Positions 23,883 through 34,917 of a stretch of 64,000 nucleotides of DNA are shown one piece after another. The first letter of the stretch is position 1. Each line of letters opens with the position of its first letter. The DNA comes from Volvariella volvacea V23 (taxonomy: Eukaryota; Basidiomycota; Agaricomycetes; Agaricales; Pluteaceae). The notes under the pieces were generated by a model. It was not told the DNA's origin, searched no databases, and saw nothing but the letters and a program-made list of their open reading frames with translations. Where the stretch lies: the NCBI GenBank assembly GCA_000349905.1, contig KB722755.1:554542-618541 (forward strand). The letters run 5' to 3'. The position numbers were made by a program, and so were the translations under genes.

Positions 23883-24227
23883 GAATAATGTAGTTGCCAG
23901 ATTTATGCACTATGGTATTCTCGATCAGCATCATATACGTATCTGAATAGATTTGATGTACTTGATCGCCTACTTCCTTACTTGGGAAGCATGAGCAATT
24001 GCGTATTGAACTGTTGTACGGATGTCCTAAACAGCTTCGACAGAGATTGAGGTGCACGATAGTCCGTACTCTGCTTCGTTTGTGAGGCATATGACTAGGC
24101 TCCAACCTGCACGCTACGCGAGTCATATGACCGCCATGGCGCGTTTGGCACGCACGAAGAAATTATATATAAGATATATTGCGGTATTATTATATTCTAT
24201 TCCCTGTAAACCCACACAGCGCGGGCT
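23883..24227. other. Convergent 3' flanks
   Basis: 345 bp between the stops of the HNH-like copy B and mS29. It probably holds both 3' untranslated regions and terminators. Nothing else was recognised. Confidence 0.5.
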
Positions 24228-26148
24228 CTAGACCTCTAACGAGCTCAACAACCCCTTCCACACGAAATCTCTCGCGTTCCCACTCGATTCCGTATACTTT
24301 GACATGAACAGCTCATCATACGCCGCTACAAAAAGAAAAGAAAACGCGCCATTAGCAAACCGTCCAAGCCCAAAGGGAAACAAGAGAGGGAAAGGGAGGC
24401 AAGGGTACTTACACCCAACAACAGCCTTATCCTTCATCCAAACCTCAAACAACCCCGCGGCCTCGGGCACACTCAAGCTCTCCGGCACCGCCCACTTCTC
24501 TAGTCCCTTCGCATACTCCACAAACGCCTTGCTTCGTTTCGCATACGGGCTGACGTCGACATCGTGTCGCGGCTCCAGATCCAAACTTTCGATCAACTCG
24601 ACAGGAATTTTGTAGAGCGGATCCGAGGCGTTGAGCGAGCCCATGAATGCGCCGCGGGCCTAGCAGATTGAACATACTTAGAGATTGAGGAAGGTGGTGT
24701 TGGTACTTACGAATGAGCGTCTGCCGGACGCGTATTCGAGGATTAGGCGGGGCATTGAGAGGTGGTGTGAGCGGATCCTTGAGAAATGCGGATCGCGGTA
24801 GGCGGTTTGGCTGTACATGGCCTGGAAGTCGTCTACAGCGAGCAATACCGGATGTCTACAATTCCAAGGAAGACGAGGACAGTTGGAGTCGGACCACAAT
24901 GAAGCAAAGGGGAGAACGTACTCAGTCTGCTGACCCAACTCTACCAACAGCGCATCCAACACGCCTGGCGCTAACGATTGGTCCTTCAACCCTATGTTAA
25001 TCAGTTCGGTTAGTTTAACGCCAGCGGCGACATCTCGCTTCTCGAGGACGATCTTCTTTGATGTTTTTAGGTTTCCTAGTGCAGTAGCGTTCAATGTCTG
25101 CAGTCGCTGTAAGGTTTGATATGCAAACGAGGGCTGGAGGTATGTTTGCGTGCGGAGATCGTAGATGTAGGTGGTTGTTGAGTTGACGAGGTTGACGGCT
25201 ATACATGCGATGACAACTCGAATGAGAAGATGGAATGTAGGTGGAGGGTGGCTTACCCCGAGGGATGTAAATCACAATCCAGCCATCAGCTACGCAGTGC
25301 TCGACGCTTTGTAGAAGCAAAACACTCTTCCCACATCCAGCCCGTCCAGCTGAGTACAGTGCATAGTCAGTAAGGGATACAACCAGTGACGCTGGGACGC
25401 ACTCAAAACCAACCGCGTTTCCGCACTTGATTTTTCTTTTGCTTGCTGGAGTCGTTCTACTGTCGACACTGTCACGTCTCGGACGATGGAACACGGCTTA
25501 GATAGTATACGGTGCTTTATGGCAGGAATGAGAACCCACGAACGGAAGCGGAGAACGAGAGCGAACCTCGAGCAAGAGTTTTTTGGGTAGACCAAAGATT
25601 TTTGCTGGGCCATTAGCTGGTAATGGAAACTCCAACGGCTTCCCAACATTCTTGCTGTTAACATTGTCCTACACCCCACAAGTCATACGTCAGACAAGCA
25701 CCAGTCAGCCACCGAAAGGAATGAACGTACGGGATTGAATGGCTTCAGGTGCAATGTCTCCAATCGTTCAGATTGGAAAAGCGGGTTTGTAAGTTGCGCG
25801 GCTGGAAGTGGGAGGAATGCCTGTAAAGCAAAGCAACATTGAGCACGCCACCAACTAAACAAGAATATCAAGACTCACTCGCAGTTTCTGCTCCTTCTTT
25901 GGCTTTATAACGTTCCCCCGCTCATCCCTCTCCACCTTTTTCGTATTCGAGAACGACTGGCCTATTCAACAAACCACAACTCCAAATTAGCCTCTCCCTC
26001 AACCTGGTCGGAGAAACACGGTCCACGTACGTCCAGCTTTCACAGTCCGGGTCGCATAGGCTCTGACCAGCACTTGTCCTGGGGCGGTCCTGAGCGCAGT
26101 TCGAGGCAGCGACGAGCTCGCCCGAGTGATGCCGCTGAGAACAGGCAT
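24228..26148 (-). CDS. RSM23: Mitochondrial small-subunit ribosomal protein mS29 (DAP3 family)
   Basis: This is a GTP/ATP-binding protein of the mitochondrial ribosomal small subunit. Ten exons close perfectly in phase to 448 residues, typical for fungal mS29: 26031-26148, 25879-25961, 25731-25820, 25567-25668, 25403-25496, 25257-25349, 24922-25198, 24711-24855, 24413-24659 and 24228-24325. The N-terminus is Arg/Ser-rich without acidic residues (MPVLSGITRASSSLPRTALR), a mitochondrial presequence. The P-loop is VLTGRAGCGKSVLLLQSVEH, formed across the exon 5/6 join. The DAP3 signature VLLAVDDFQAMYSQTAYRDP and ARGAFMGSLNASDP follow. It starts 388 bp from the divergent NACHT gene. It is an ordinary housekeeping gene that happens to lie between the inverted HNH arms. 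The model is complete, with no defects. Confidence 0.95.
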
Positions 26149-26536
26149 TGCCGTATCGCAGTGTTAGCCAAAGAGGAATTGCCAAAATTTGTGTGACAGA
26201 TCACGCATAACGCGTCACGCACACGCGCAGGCTGGGCGCTAACAACAAGTGCCTGAGTTAGTGTAAATGGTTAGCTTGATCTGCAGCCAGCGCCCGTCGC
26301 CAGGCGGTGCGGGGTGATGCACCTACGATACTGCCACGATTCAACTCCGCACGTACAATCCCCTGTTCTTGTCGATCCACGATTTTTGTTCACCTGTTCT
26401 CCATCCGTAAAAAGTCAGATATTAGTAGGTGTGATTCTACCATTTTGTAGATGGACACTGGGTTAAACCCGCATGATTTGGCTCATTCCAAGGTCTGTGC
26501 GCAGTCCGTCCAGTTGCAGAGTCTATCACAACGTCA
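26149..26536. promoter_or_regulatory. Shared divergent promoter of mS29 and the NACHT gene
   Basis: 388 bp separate the two start codons on opposite strands, so both promoters and leaders must lie here unless one leader is longer. No canonical TATA box or specific operator was identified. Confidence 0.55.
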
Positions 26537-29336
26537 ATGTCATCAAGCGGCACTTCTTCGCATCGACAGGGTACGGGAGACAGTAACTTCCTGCCGCACG
26601 CCGCAGTCAACAACACCGGCACCATGAACAATGTCATAGGGGACGTTAATGTCACAAACAACTATTCTTCGTGGCAGGAAGGTAATCCTACTTTCCCGTC
26701 GCATTTTCTTCCATCCTCTTACCTCAATTTAATGGACAGTTTCGCCTCGCGAGAAACTACTCAACCGCAGCTGCTCTCGAGCCACTTTCAATGGCGACAT
26801 TCGGGCTGATGCACCAAAATGTCATCCAGATACGCGCAAGTCAATCATTGCATCCATAAAATCCTGGGCAGCTGACAAAAGCTGCGAATCATACCTCTTT
26901 TGGCTCAGAGGCTCAGTTGGTACCGGAAAATCCGCCATCGCTCGTCGCGTCTGTGAGGAGTTGGATGAAGAAGACCCGGCCCTACTTGCTGGCAGCTTCT
27001 TTTTCTGGAGAAATGACGGTGATCGCAACTCGTTGAAGGCATTCATTGCAACCATTGTCTATCGTATCTTGGTTGTCATGCCAGAGGTCGGACGGGTGAT
27101 CGAGGACGTCATTTCGAAGGATCCCTCTATCCTTGATGCGACCTTAGAGTATCAATGGAATGCACTCGTCATCAAGCCTCTCTGCCAAGTACCGTCCGAC
27201 GACATCACCCGACGATCGCTAATTGTCATTGATGGTCTCGATGAATGCGAACCATCCTCCAGCCAACGACAAATTCTCAACCTCCTTGTTATATTCCACA
27301 AACAGGGTCTCAGTCATCAATTCTCCTTCTTAATCTGCAGCCGCCCCGAAGCCCACATCCAATCCGAGATGGACCTACTCGAAAGTGAGTACCCCGCTTA
27401 TTTCCTGCCCTCCTTAATGCTATGCGACACGAAGGAATCCCGTGAAGATATGCGCCTCATCCTCACGTCCGGCTTTTGCTCAATCTTTCAACGCCGTCGA
27501 TTGGTAATTGGGCAGCATCCATGGCCTCCTGAAGGCGCTATCAGTCGTATTATCGCACTTGCAAATGGCCAATTTATTTATGCCCTCACAGTCTTCCGGT
27601 GGTTGGACGACGACGAAGGACATCCAATAGACAGACTTGACGTCATATTCAAGACTACCTGTGACGAAAAAGCTCGCGCACTCGCTCCGCTCGATCAACT
27701 GTATGACCTTATCCTTTCTTCTGCTTGCTCAAAGAAGATGGGAAACCTTGTTCTCCCTTGCCTGTTTTATATCACGAATCGTAATGGCTGCCAAAGAGTT
27801 GCTTTGGAGTCACTAAGTGAGCTAATGGGGATGGACTCCAATCGCCTCCGAGTCGTTCTACAACCACTGCACTCTGTCCTTCGCGTCCCTGTTCATCCCA
27901 ATGAATTTTCCATTCGCATCTACCACACTTCCTTTGTAGACTACCTCCACGATGCCTCGCGAAGTGGCACTTACAGCGTATTAAGCCCCACGACCACTGC
28001 CGATTCGCTGGCAAAGGCTATGAAATGGGCGAACACGGATGTGGCGGAGGTTAACTCGGATTCAGAGCAACTAATCTTTTGGCTCCGCGTTCACTCTTCT
28101 ATTCCTAAGGAATCCAATATGTTTACCTCGGAACTCCTGGATGCCCTTGTTCGGATGGATGCCAAACACTGGCTGAGGGTGCATCTTCTCTTTGTGCCCC
28201 TGGATATAGCCGACTATCATCAGGATAAAATTAGAGAAAAGTACAATATATTTCAGCAGTGGTTGATGACCCATTGTCCAGAGGAACAAAAGGTAAATCA
28301 CTTTCATGCACTGTCACCAATAATCTGACAACGACAAATACAGGATCGATTGGCTGGTAACTTCCCTCCCGATCTCTTCCCACCTCCTGGTCGCGATCAC
28401 TATGGGTATCACTGGCTCTATCATTGGACACAGGATTTTAGGGCTGGGATATTATCGCCCCCGCAGATGGTTTTGTTCATATGCCTACTTTTATTATTGT
28501 CAGCTGAGGCCTGTGGTGTCCCCGCACGTGGCCCCATTTGGGAGCTGGTGAAGGACTGTCGTATCTGTTTCGCTGGGCCGCACACTTGTCAAGCTCAAGA
28601 CCTCGTTTTAAGTGCCCCCGAGTACCTGGCTGCTAGGCATGCCTATCCTTGGAAGTATTTCTGCTACAACATATTCCGTCACTTTCCTGGCCCTTATGGG
28701 GGCTACTTTGGGTCAATATCAGAGGTCGGAGAGAAAATCTTTTCTCCATTGGTCGTTTTAAATTTCGTCTTATCGAAACCTCTTACGTATGTCTTTTTGG
28801 CAAGGTTTACCAGTTCATGTGCTGACTGCATTGACTGGTAGCTATGTGGAGGATACCTTGGGCCTGTGGAAGAAAATCTGTAATTCACAGCACAGAATTA
28901 AAGTTGACAGGCAATCACTGGTGGTGCTTCAAAGCATAATTCAGCACAGGTTTCAACCGCGAAGCAGTGCTGTGGACTCTGACGAAGTGCGTGCAGAGTT
29001 CGCTCAAACCATCAAAGTAGGTCGTATTTTTATCGCAGCGTGTTATAGTTCTGAATTACGTCAACCAAATAGGACTTGGGCATGATAGCACCAGCACCCC
29101 TCGTAGAATATTGGAAGCACACCGACCATACCAGCTTCTCCGAGTCGTCAGTCGCTTACATGACTGCAATAATAGAGAAAGAAATGGAAAAATACCCTAT
29201 GGAATGCAGATGCGACGAAATACTTGGTCTAAAACCCGCAGTCCCAGATTTGCATCCTGCGATTTTGGACTCGCAGGCCTCACCCTGGTCAACAGCTTTA
29301 ACGTGCCTCCGGTCGTTGTTTTGTTGTGGTCGATGA
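26537..29336 (+). CDS. NACHT-domain STAND NTPase (NLR-like), no C-terminal repeats
   Basis: Five exons (26537-26681, 26740-28292, 28344-28786, 28842-29016, 29073-29336) close in phase to 859 residues. The fourth intron-exon join removes an apparent stop at 28839. Residues 1-48 are a short Asn/Gly/Thr-rich leader (NNTGTMNNVIGDVNVTNNY). A linker (DAPKCHPDTRKSIIASIKSW) typical of agaricomycete NACHT proteins precedes the NTPase: Walker A GSVGTGKSA and Walker B SLIVIDGLDECEP, with a sensor-like FLICSRPEAHI. A winged-helix-like region with IYHTSFVDYLHDASRSGTY follows. The C-terminal 350 residues contain no WD40, ankyrin or TPR repeats. Such proteins are candidates for fungal non-self recognition, but this one has no demonstrated role. 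Alternatives are few, as the NACHT motifs are clear. Confidence 0.9.
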
Positions 29337-29681
29337 CGTCGCTTAGCACTGTCCACCACCAATTTTATGGCTCTTGTCAAAATTGTGCCTTTGTCCTCGC
29401 TCACAGATGAACCTCTTCTGGAGAGCCTGATAAGAATGATTAGTAGGGAACTATCACTCTTATACCCAGGCGCTCGACGTATATTCGGACAGCAGTGAGT
29501 CTGTCTGAGCCGCTGGAAACGACCCAGGGAAGACGGTTTTTGGGGAGAAATTAGACAAAAATGGTGGTGGGCGCTAGGTGCAGCTAATCTTGACGCAGCC
29601 GATTGGATTCGACAAGAAGCCATCGGCGCAGCAAGTTATAAATTGTATTTGTTCGTTTAGATAGGAGTTCAATACTAAGGA
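29337..29681. other. Convergent 3' flanks
   Basis: 345 bp between the stop of the NACHT gene and the end of the HNH-like relic D. Only shadow frames are present. Confidence 0.5.
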
Positions 29682-30737
29682 TTATCTTGGTAGGCGACTA
29701 TGTTTACAATGTGTCGGCACATATTGTGTTCTGCTCATGACGCATGGCCCCGAGCAAAGCTCGAACACTCTACGTTCTGGATAGTCGATGTCGTCGGCAT
29801 GCGGCATGCGTCGTCGACGTAAACGAGGAATGAACGTCTCTGGAGGTTGCCTTAGGAATCGGAGTCCAAATAAACAGCTTAGTTTGAAGAGGTATGAGAC
29901 AGTGTGGATGGAAGGTCCATTGAGTGAGCTTTGAATGCAATCGAGGAGGTGCTGTCGATAAGAGTGGCGAGATTTAGTGCTTGCATCGCATATTGCGAAA
30001 TGTGGTTTGATTGGCAAGGTCAGAGTAAAGAGGGTAGAAAAAGGCAGGTGATATTGAAATGTCTTGGAAGAGGACTTGGTAGAAATGCGACTGGAAGTGG
30101 GTTGGATAGGTGGCAGAGTTGTTTCTAAAGGGACCATTCGATATTAAAATATTTTTGCGCCTTGATAGATCTATCGAGTAACGATCAGGCCAGGATTTTG
30201 AACCATGATGTATGAAGTTTGACCTACATCCTCAATGGGAGGAGGTTGTGCTGGATGCATATCCTGTGCCATCCATGCATGGTCCAGAATTTTTTCCATT
30301 AAATCCAAGTTGGGTAATAACATCCATTGTCCTGCATCGAATGAACGTGCCCACCCCTCTTGAACTGATTGAAGTAAGACACGAGTATAGCATCAATAAA
30401 TGAAGAAAGCTTACGATAAAAGACGTTGGATGGAGTATCTAACTGAATTGTCTCACAATCCAACCCCCAAGCCCATTCGAGACGTGTAAGCTATGGTCGC
30501 AGTCAGTGACAACATTAGAGAGTACCTAATCGACTTGAACATACCAGAGCTGCTTTCTTCCATAATGATGGTCGCAACATATAGCATCGTTCCAATGCCT
30601 TCGTTTCTCCCGTCAGTATACACGATTCTGGTTTTGAAACACAAATTAAAATCAGTAATACATATATCTTGGTAAGGAGTCAACTAACGAGAATGGGACT
30701 TGTTGTCGCCTTTGCGTAGTGTCCTTGAGGACGTCAT
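29682..30737 (-). pseudogene. HNH-derived gene copy D (relic of copy B family)
   Basis: This is the inverted counterpart of the intact gene at 22616-23882, recognisable over its full length from MTSSRT (ATG 30735-30737) to the CSGPC motif. Several lesions are visible. The first intron's acceptor, TTGCAG in copy B, reads TTTCAA. A GAA codon of copy B (in AEIFEYRL) is TAA here, near 30143. The C-terminus stops soon after CSGPC (position 29682), losing the second Cys pair, the acidic stretch and the basic tail. The HNH region still reads YMLRP, so the first His was already missing before the duplication. Probably non-functional. Confidence 0.7.
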
Positions 30738-31196
30738 GATTCTTGTTAAAAGGTAAGTCTGGTGGAAAGGTAAGTGGTTGAATGGGAAGTTATGTCAAGC
30801 ACAGCATGTGAGCCGCAAGGGGTGGTTACTCAGTCATACAATTCATGCACAGCGTTTTCCTCCTTAAAACGTAAAGGGGCAAGCTCGCCAAATAGGGATC
30901 TTAGACAAATGGGTTGGGATACAAGTATGATGGCTTGACTGAGCACGTAAGCTCATCCATTTGAAATTACTATTGCATGGATTATCGGTGGTGGTCCTCT
31001 ATTTTACCTTCCTGCACCAGAGTGTCCTTGGAATTCCTCACCTTTTGCAGCATTATTTTCTGGGATAATAGGAACAGTCGATCGACCCGTGGTTGTGAAT
31101 GCCCCTAACCCTCAGTACCCTAGGAATGATACCCCTTAAACGTAAGCACTCATTATTCCACGAGGTCAGCCCCCCGTCTTTGGCGGTAATTCCACC
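30738..31196. promoter_or_regulatory. Divergent intergenic region of the second HNH-like pair
   Basis: 459 bp between the start of relic D and the start of copy C, similar in length and partly in sequence to the 469-bp spacer of the first pair read on the other strand. It is probably the promoter of copy C. No specific element was identified. Confidence 0.5.
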
Positions 31197-32363
31197 ATGC
31201 GGACGCGAGCACAGGTCTCGAAGAAATCTGTCACCACCGGAAGTACGAACGATGAAGATGATGAATGCGATCAAGAGGATGAAGTCAGCAAATCAGGTCG
31301 CGCCACAGGAAGGGAACCCTCATCAACGCCTCGAAGAACGTCCTCGTCCAAAACAAAGTACAAGGCGGGAAACAAATATGTGAATGCTGATCAAAGAGGC
31401 ATTCAGGTATTTCACCATCATGCACCCTTCAAGCAGTCCAACGCTACGGCAAAATACGCCAAAGGGATAGCAAGAGAGTTGTGCCCAAACGGTGGATGCT
31501 GTCTCCTCACAGGACGATCAAAGGGCATACTCAAAGGAGCAATGCATGTAGCTCATATTATTCCCAAACGTATGAGGAATGACCATAAATGCGTGAGTAA
31601 AAAATTTGCTCCAAGGCTGAAACCATACACTGACTAATGACTATACGTGTCAGTTAGCAGCATTGGAGAGTGCGTGGGGCTTGAGCATGATTAGTCTTAA
31701 TATAAACGAGCCAAGAAATCTAATGTTCCGTAGGTTCTCTCTCAGTTACAGAAATCAGAAGGTATTCACCCATCCTTGAATGCCATATTCATACTGTCTA
31801 GTTGATTCAATATGGCACTGTCAATTCGATGAAGACAGTTGGGTTCTTCTTCCTACGGTTCACGACGTCGAAACCATTAAAAATAGGGACACAGAAGAGC
31901 CTATCTATCAGGTACACCATCGTATTTCAATGTTTCAATATCCATCTTTATTGACGTACGTGACCCACAGGCCCTAACAACGCCACAACGAGATGCAGAA
32001 CCACTGGTGTTCAAGTACTACTTTCTCCCACTCAGGCCAGATATCATGGATCTGTCCCGGGTAGATGGGGAGAATGAACCCACGACATACCGATACCCGT
32101 TCTCGGACGTTCCGATGGTCGAATCACACGTTATCCCATATTATGTGATTTGGGATACTGGAAAGAAACTGGAAACGGTTCAAGAAAAACAGACCGATTT
32201 CGCACAGATCATCGAGAATGATACAGCAATCATGAAACTCGACACGCGCGATGTCAAGGTCCATCTCAATTCAATTATCGAACTCAGCAAAGCGTGGACG
32301 ATGTCCAAAGGGGTAGCCGGACCTTCGGGGAACACGCACAACAAGAAAGGCATGGCACACTGA
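31197..32363 (+). CDS. HNH_2-type nuclease-like protein (copy C), intact
   Basis: Four exons (31197-31592, 31654-31729, 31802-31911, 31971-32363) close in phase to 324 residues. The charged N-terminal 75 residues (MRTRAQVSKKSVTTG, DEDDECDQEDEVSKSGR) look disordered and possibly nuclear. The HNH core reads GCCLLTGRSKG, MHVAHIIPKRM, LAALESAWGLSMISL and IWHCQFDEDSWVLLP. Both family His positions are kept, so catalysis is possible, though the central Asn cannot be assigned with certainty by eye. The C-terminal 130 residues (YYVIWDTGKKLE, TDFAQIIENDTAIMK) are shared only with copy A. HNH_2 proteins are expanded in many agaricomycetes; their biological role is not established. This is the single undamaged member of its type here. 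Confidence 0.8.
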
Positions 32364-32609
32364 CAGGCGCGCTCTTCGCACGTCTACGCCGCTCGTTTAT
32401 GACACACGGCCTCCGTATATCCAATTTCGCAGGGCTTCTGTATTTTCTCGCTGGAAAAGAATGCATTTATCAATCACGTAGACTTTGGGATTTGGCTTCA
32501 AGGTAGATAAGATTGCACATTCGATATCAACATTACAACTATGCCTCGGCAATACTTTTCCGTATACATTTTGTAGTACCACCATACATACCCATTTCAA
32601 ATATTTACC

Positions 32610-34702
32610 TCACATAATCTCAATGGACATTGGTTTCTTTCCTCTGCGGAGCGCGAGGTTGACGGGCACGGAATATGCGCCTGTCGCCCAGCGTGGCTCT
32701 GGCCCAGCTGCTTGACTGGGCGTGGGTGTAGGCGTAAGCGCGGGTTCTGGCCCGGTGGGTAGAGGTGGAGGCGTCTCTGTTGGCGGCGGTGGTGGTGGAG
32801 ACACGTTTGCCGGTGCGAGCGCGGGTTGACTTGGACTTGGGCTCATTTTCGTGTCTGTCCGGATTTCACCGCTTTCAAGGTCTGAGTAGTCTACGCCTTG
32901 CAAAGTGGGGTTGTGCAAATCGTTGTCAAATTCGGTGGCGCTGGATTCGGGCTCGTGGGGTTGGGCACCCATGTTGGGTGGTGCATCGCGAGCCTAAAGG
33001 GTACATGGAATGTGTGTGATTAGTTTGCGGAGCACTTGCGTGGGCAGGATCGGTGCACAAGAAAGTTCATATGTCGTGTCACGGCCAACTTGAAATCATC
33101 ATCATTTCTACATTCGTCGATTGCCAACAGGCGCAATGGCCTACCCCGCTGGGTATACAACTGGAAGCGTCTACTCTCACTCTCTTCCTCAAAAAGGAGG
33201 GCATCGTGATCCCCCTCCTCGAATTGATTGCTGCTCTCCCTGAACAATCAAATGTTCCGAGTGTCAGGCAGCCTTCGCCTTCACTCCATATGTACACTAG
33301 CCCTTCGTCCCCGACTAGCAGTGTTCAGCTCGACGCGTTCTCCCTCGTCAAACTCCACTCGTTCTCGCCTCGCAAGGAACTTCGGTAGTCGTCGTCGCCA
33401 TAAATATAAACTCGGTCATCACATGCAAGACCACAGAGCCTTGCGCGCACACCCGTTCAACGGGCCAGTGGGTGGATGCTTCGTTCAAACACCGCCGCTC
33501 AACGGACAGCCAAGAAATCTTCACAGGGTCTTTTTCTTTCTTGGGTCTCTCACCTCGACTTCAATCACCATTGCGCGGATTTCAGCGCTAAACTTGGCCT
33601 GCAAGGATCAGAATGGATGAGCACCAAACACGGAGAAGGCGAGCACGCGAGAGGGCCCACATCTTGCTCATAAACCACCTTGAGCGGAAACACATCCGCC
33701 TCCTTCCAGTCAAAGTCGACCATCATCCGCTCCTGCCGGACCCTATCCGTCGCCGTCAAAAACTTGGCCGCCTTCATCTGCAGATCCCTGGGCTTCGTCT
33801 TAAAGTCCTCGGGATCCTTGGGGAACTCGAGCTCCTTGCGCCTCCGGGCCTCCTCCTCTTCGCGCACGAGGGCCTGGTGCTGCCTCGTGAGGCTGAGGAG
33901 CTGCTGGAGATAGGCGTAGCGGTACTGGGACACGTCGTCCGCCAGGGCGTGGTCCCACATTGCGGTGTGGCGGCGGGTGGTGTAGAGTTGCTGCGCGGAG
34001 GCGTATGAGATCTCGAGTCGTATGCGATGCTGCGGACGTACCTGGAGCGCGGTGGCGGTGGCATCGGCTGCGGCGCCGTTCTTGTAGCCTGGACTGTCCT
34101 CCTCGCACGGCCACGCGTCGTCCTTGCATGACCGCATCTCCTGGGCTTCGGTGATGTAGTCGCCGGCGTGGACGTCGTAGAGCCTCTGGAGGTCGTCGAG
34201 GTGCTGGCTCTTGAGGGTCTGGATGCGCTGGGTGATCGTGTGCGAGGTTGCGGGCTTGGATATTTCTTTTTCCATTTCCTCGAGGCTGTGGGCAGGACGC
34301 GTTTAGTGGACCGAGTGACAACGCGACGAAGTGCGACTCGTCGACGCTCGAGAAAGTGTAGCCCACGCACCTGGGTATAGCCCGGTCCTTCTGCGTGAGG
34401 ACGATTGTGGCCAGCCTGTGCTTGTCCAGCGCAAACTGCAGCGTGTCCGGGTGGTCTGCATCGTGTGGGTGCCGGTCCTTGAATCCATTCGTGTGCTCCC
34501 AGGGGTATCGCGGGCGTCTGAGCGGCGGCTGGGGCTCTGGCATGGTTGGGCGTCGTGCAGGCGAGCGGCAAGGAGGCGACGCGGTTAAACCCTAACCCCA
34601 AACAAGGTGCAGGGGAGTGACACGCTTACCGTTCTCTTCCCCGTCCTCGACAGCGTCCTCGGCGGTGCTCGCTGAGAGCTCCCTCGTCGCTGGTGACTGC
34701 AT
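32610..34702 (-). CDS. Unrecognised multi-exon protein, coiled-coil and acidic regions
   Basis: Early exons are well supported: 34630-34702, 34371-34536, 34042-34285, 33679-33990 (51-nt stop-free intron between the last two) and 33554-33598, all phase-consistent. They encode YPWEHTNGFKDRHPHDADHP, FALDKHRLATIVLTQKDRAI, a Gln/Leu-rich helix (RIQTLKSQHLDDLQRLYDVH) and a strongly charged coiled coil (ALVREEEEARRRKELEF). Downstream, an acidic exon near 33240-33120 (FEEGDHDALLFEEESESRRF) and a final exon from about 32990 to the stop at 32610 are likely, the latter Pro-rich, ending VNLALRRGKKPMSIEIM. The joins between 33550 and 33000 could not be resolved by eye. I do not recognise the family. It starts 215 bp from the divergent VPS9-domain gene. 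Confidence 0.6.
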
Positions 34703-34917
34703 AACGGCTGTTTGGTGGCGTGCACAGCGGGGTTACAGCGCAAAAGGCGACGCTTCCTGGGGTTCTTGGTGAGCCTATTTAACTGTCTGGGACGTCGGAC
34801 ATATCATAGACATCACTCCCAGGGACTTGATTAGCGCCTTCACCGAGTCGAGCTAGAAGGCTTTACGGCAGAAGAACAGCAGACAGCGAACGCAGGCTGG
34901 GCACGAGCAGCGCAGTC
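34703..34917. promoter_or_regulatory. Short divergent promoter between the unknown gene and the VPS9-domain gene
   Basis: Only 215 bp lie between opposing start codons, so transcription signals for both genes are probably here. No motif was assigned. Confidence 0.45.

Larger units (their letters stand above)
29682..32363 (-). repeat. Inverted segmental duplication, arm 2
   Basis: This is the counterpart of 21013-23882 in opposite orientation. It contains copy D (minus), the 459-bp spacer and copy C (plus). Together the arms bracket mS29 and the NACHT gene. Confidence 0.7.

Noticed and set aside
21013..32363. Idea that the inverted arms are ends of a large transposon
   Set aside because: The arms consist of spliced genes with diverged sequence. 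No terminal inverted repeats, target-site duplication, transposase or reverse transcriptase was seen, and the interior includes an essential mitochondrial ribosomal gene.
33774..34601. Long Arg/Pro/Ser-rich frames antisense or out of frame to the gene at 32610-34702
   Set aside because: They are shadows: the real frame has phase-consistent introns and protein-like composition, while these show the Arg/Pro/Ser bias of GC-rich shadow frames.
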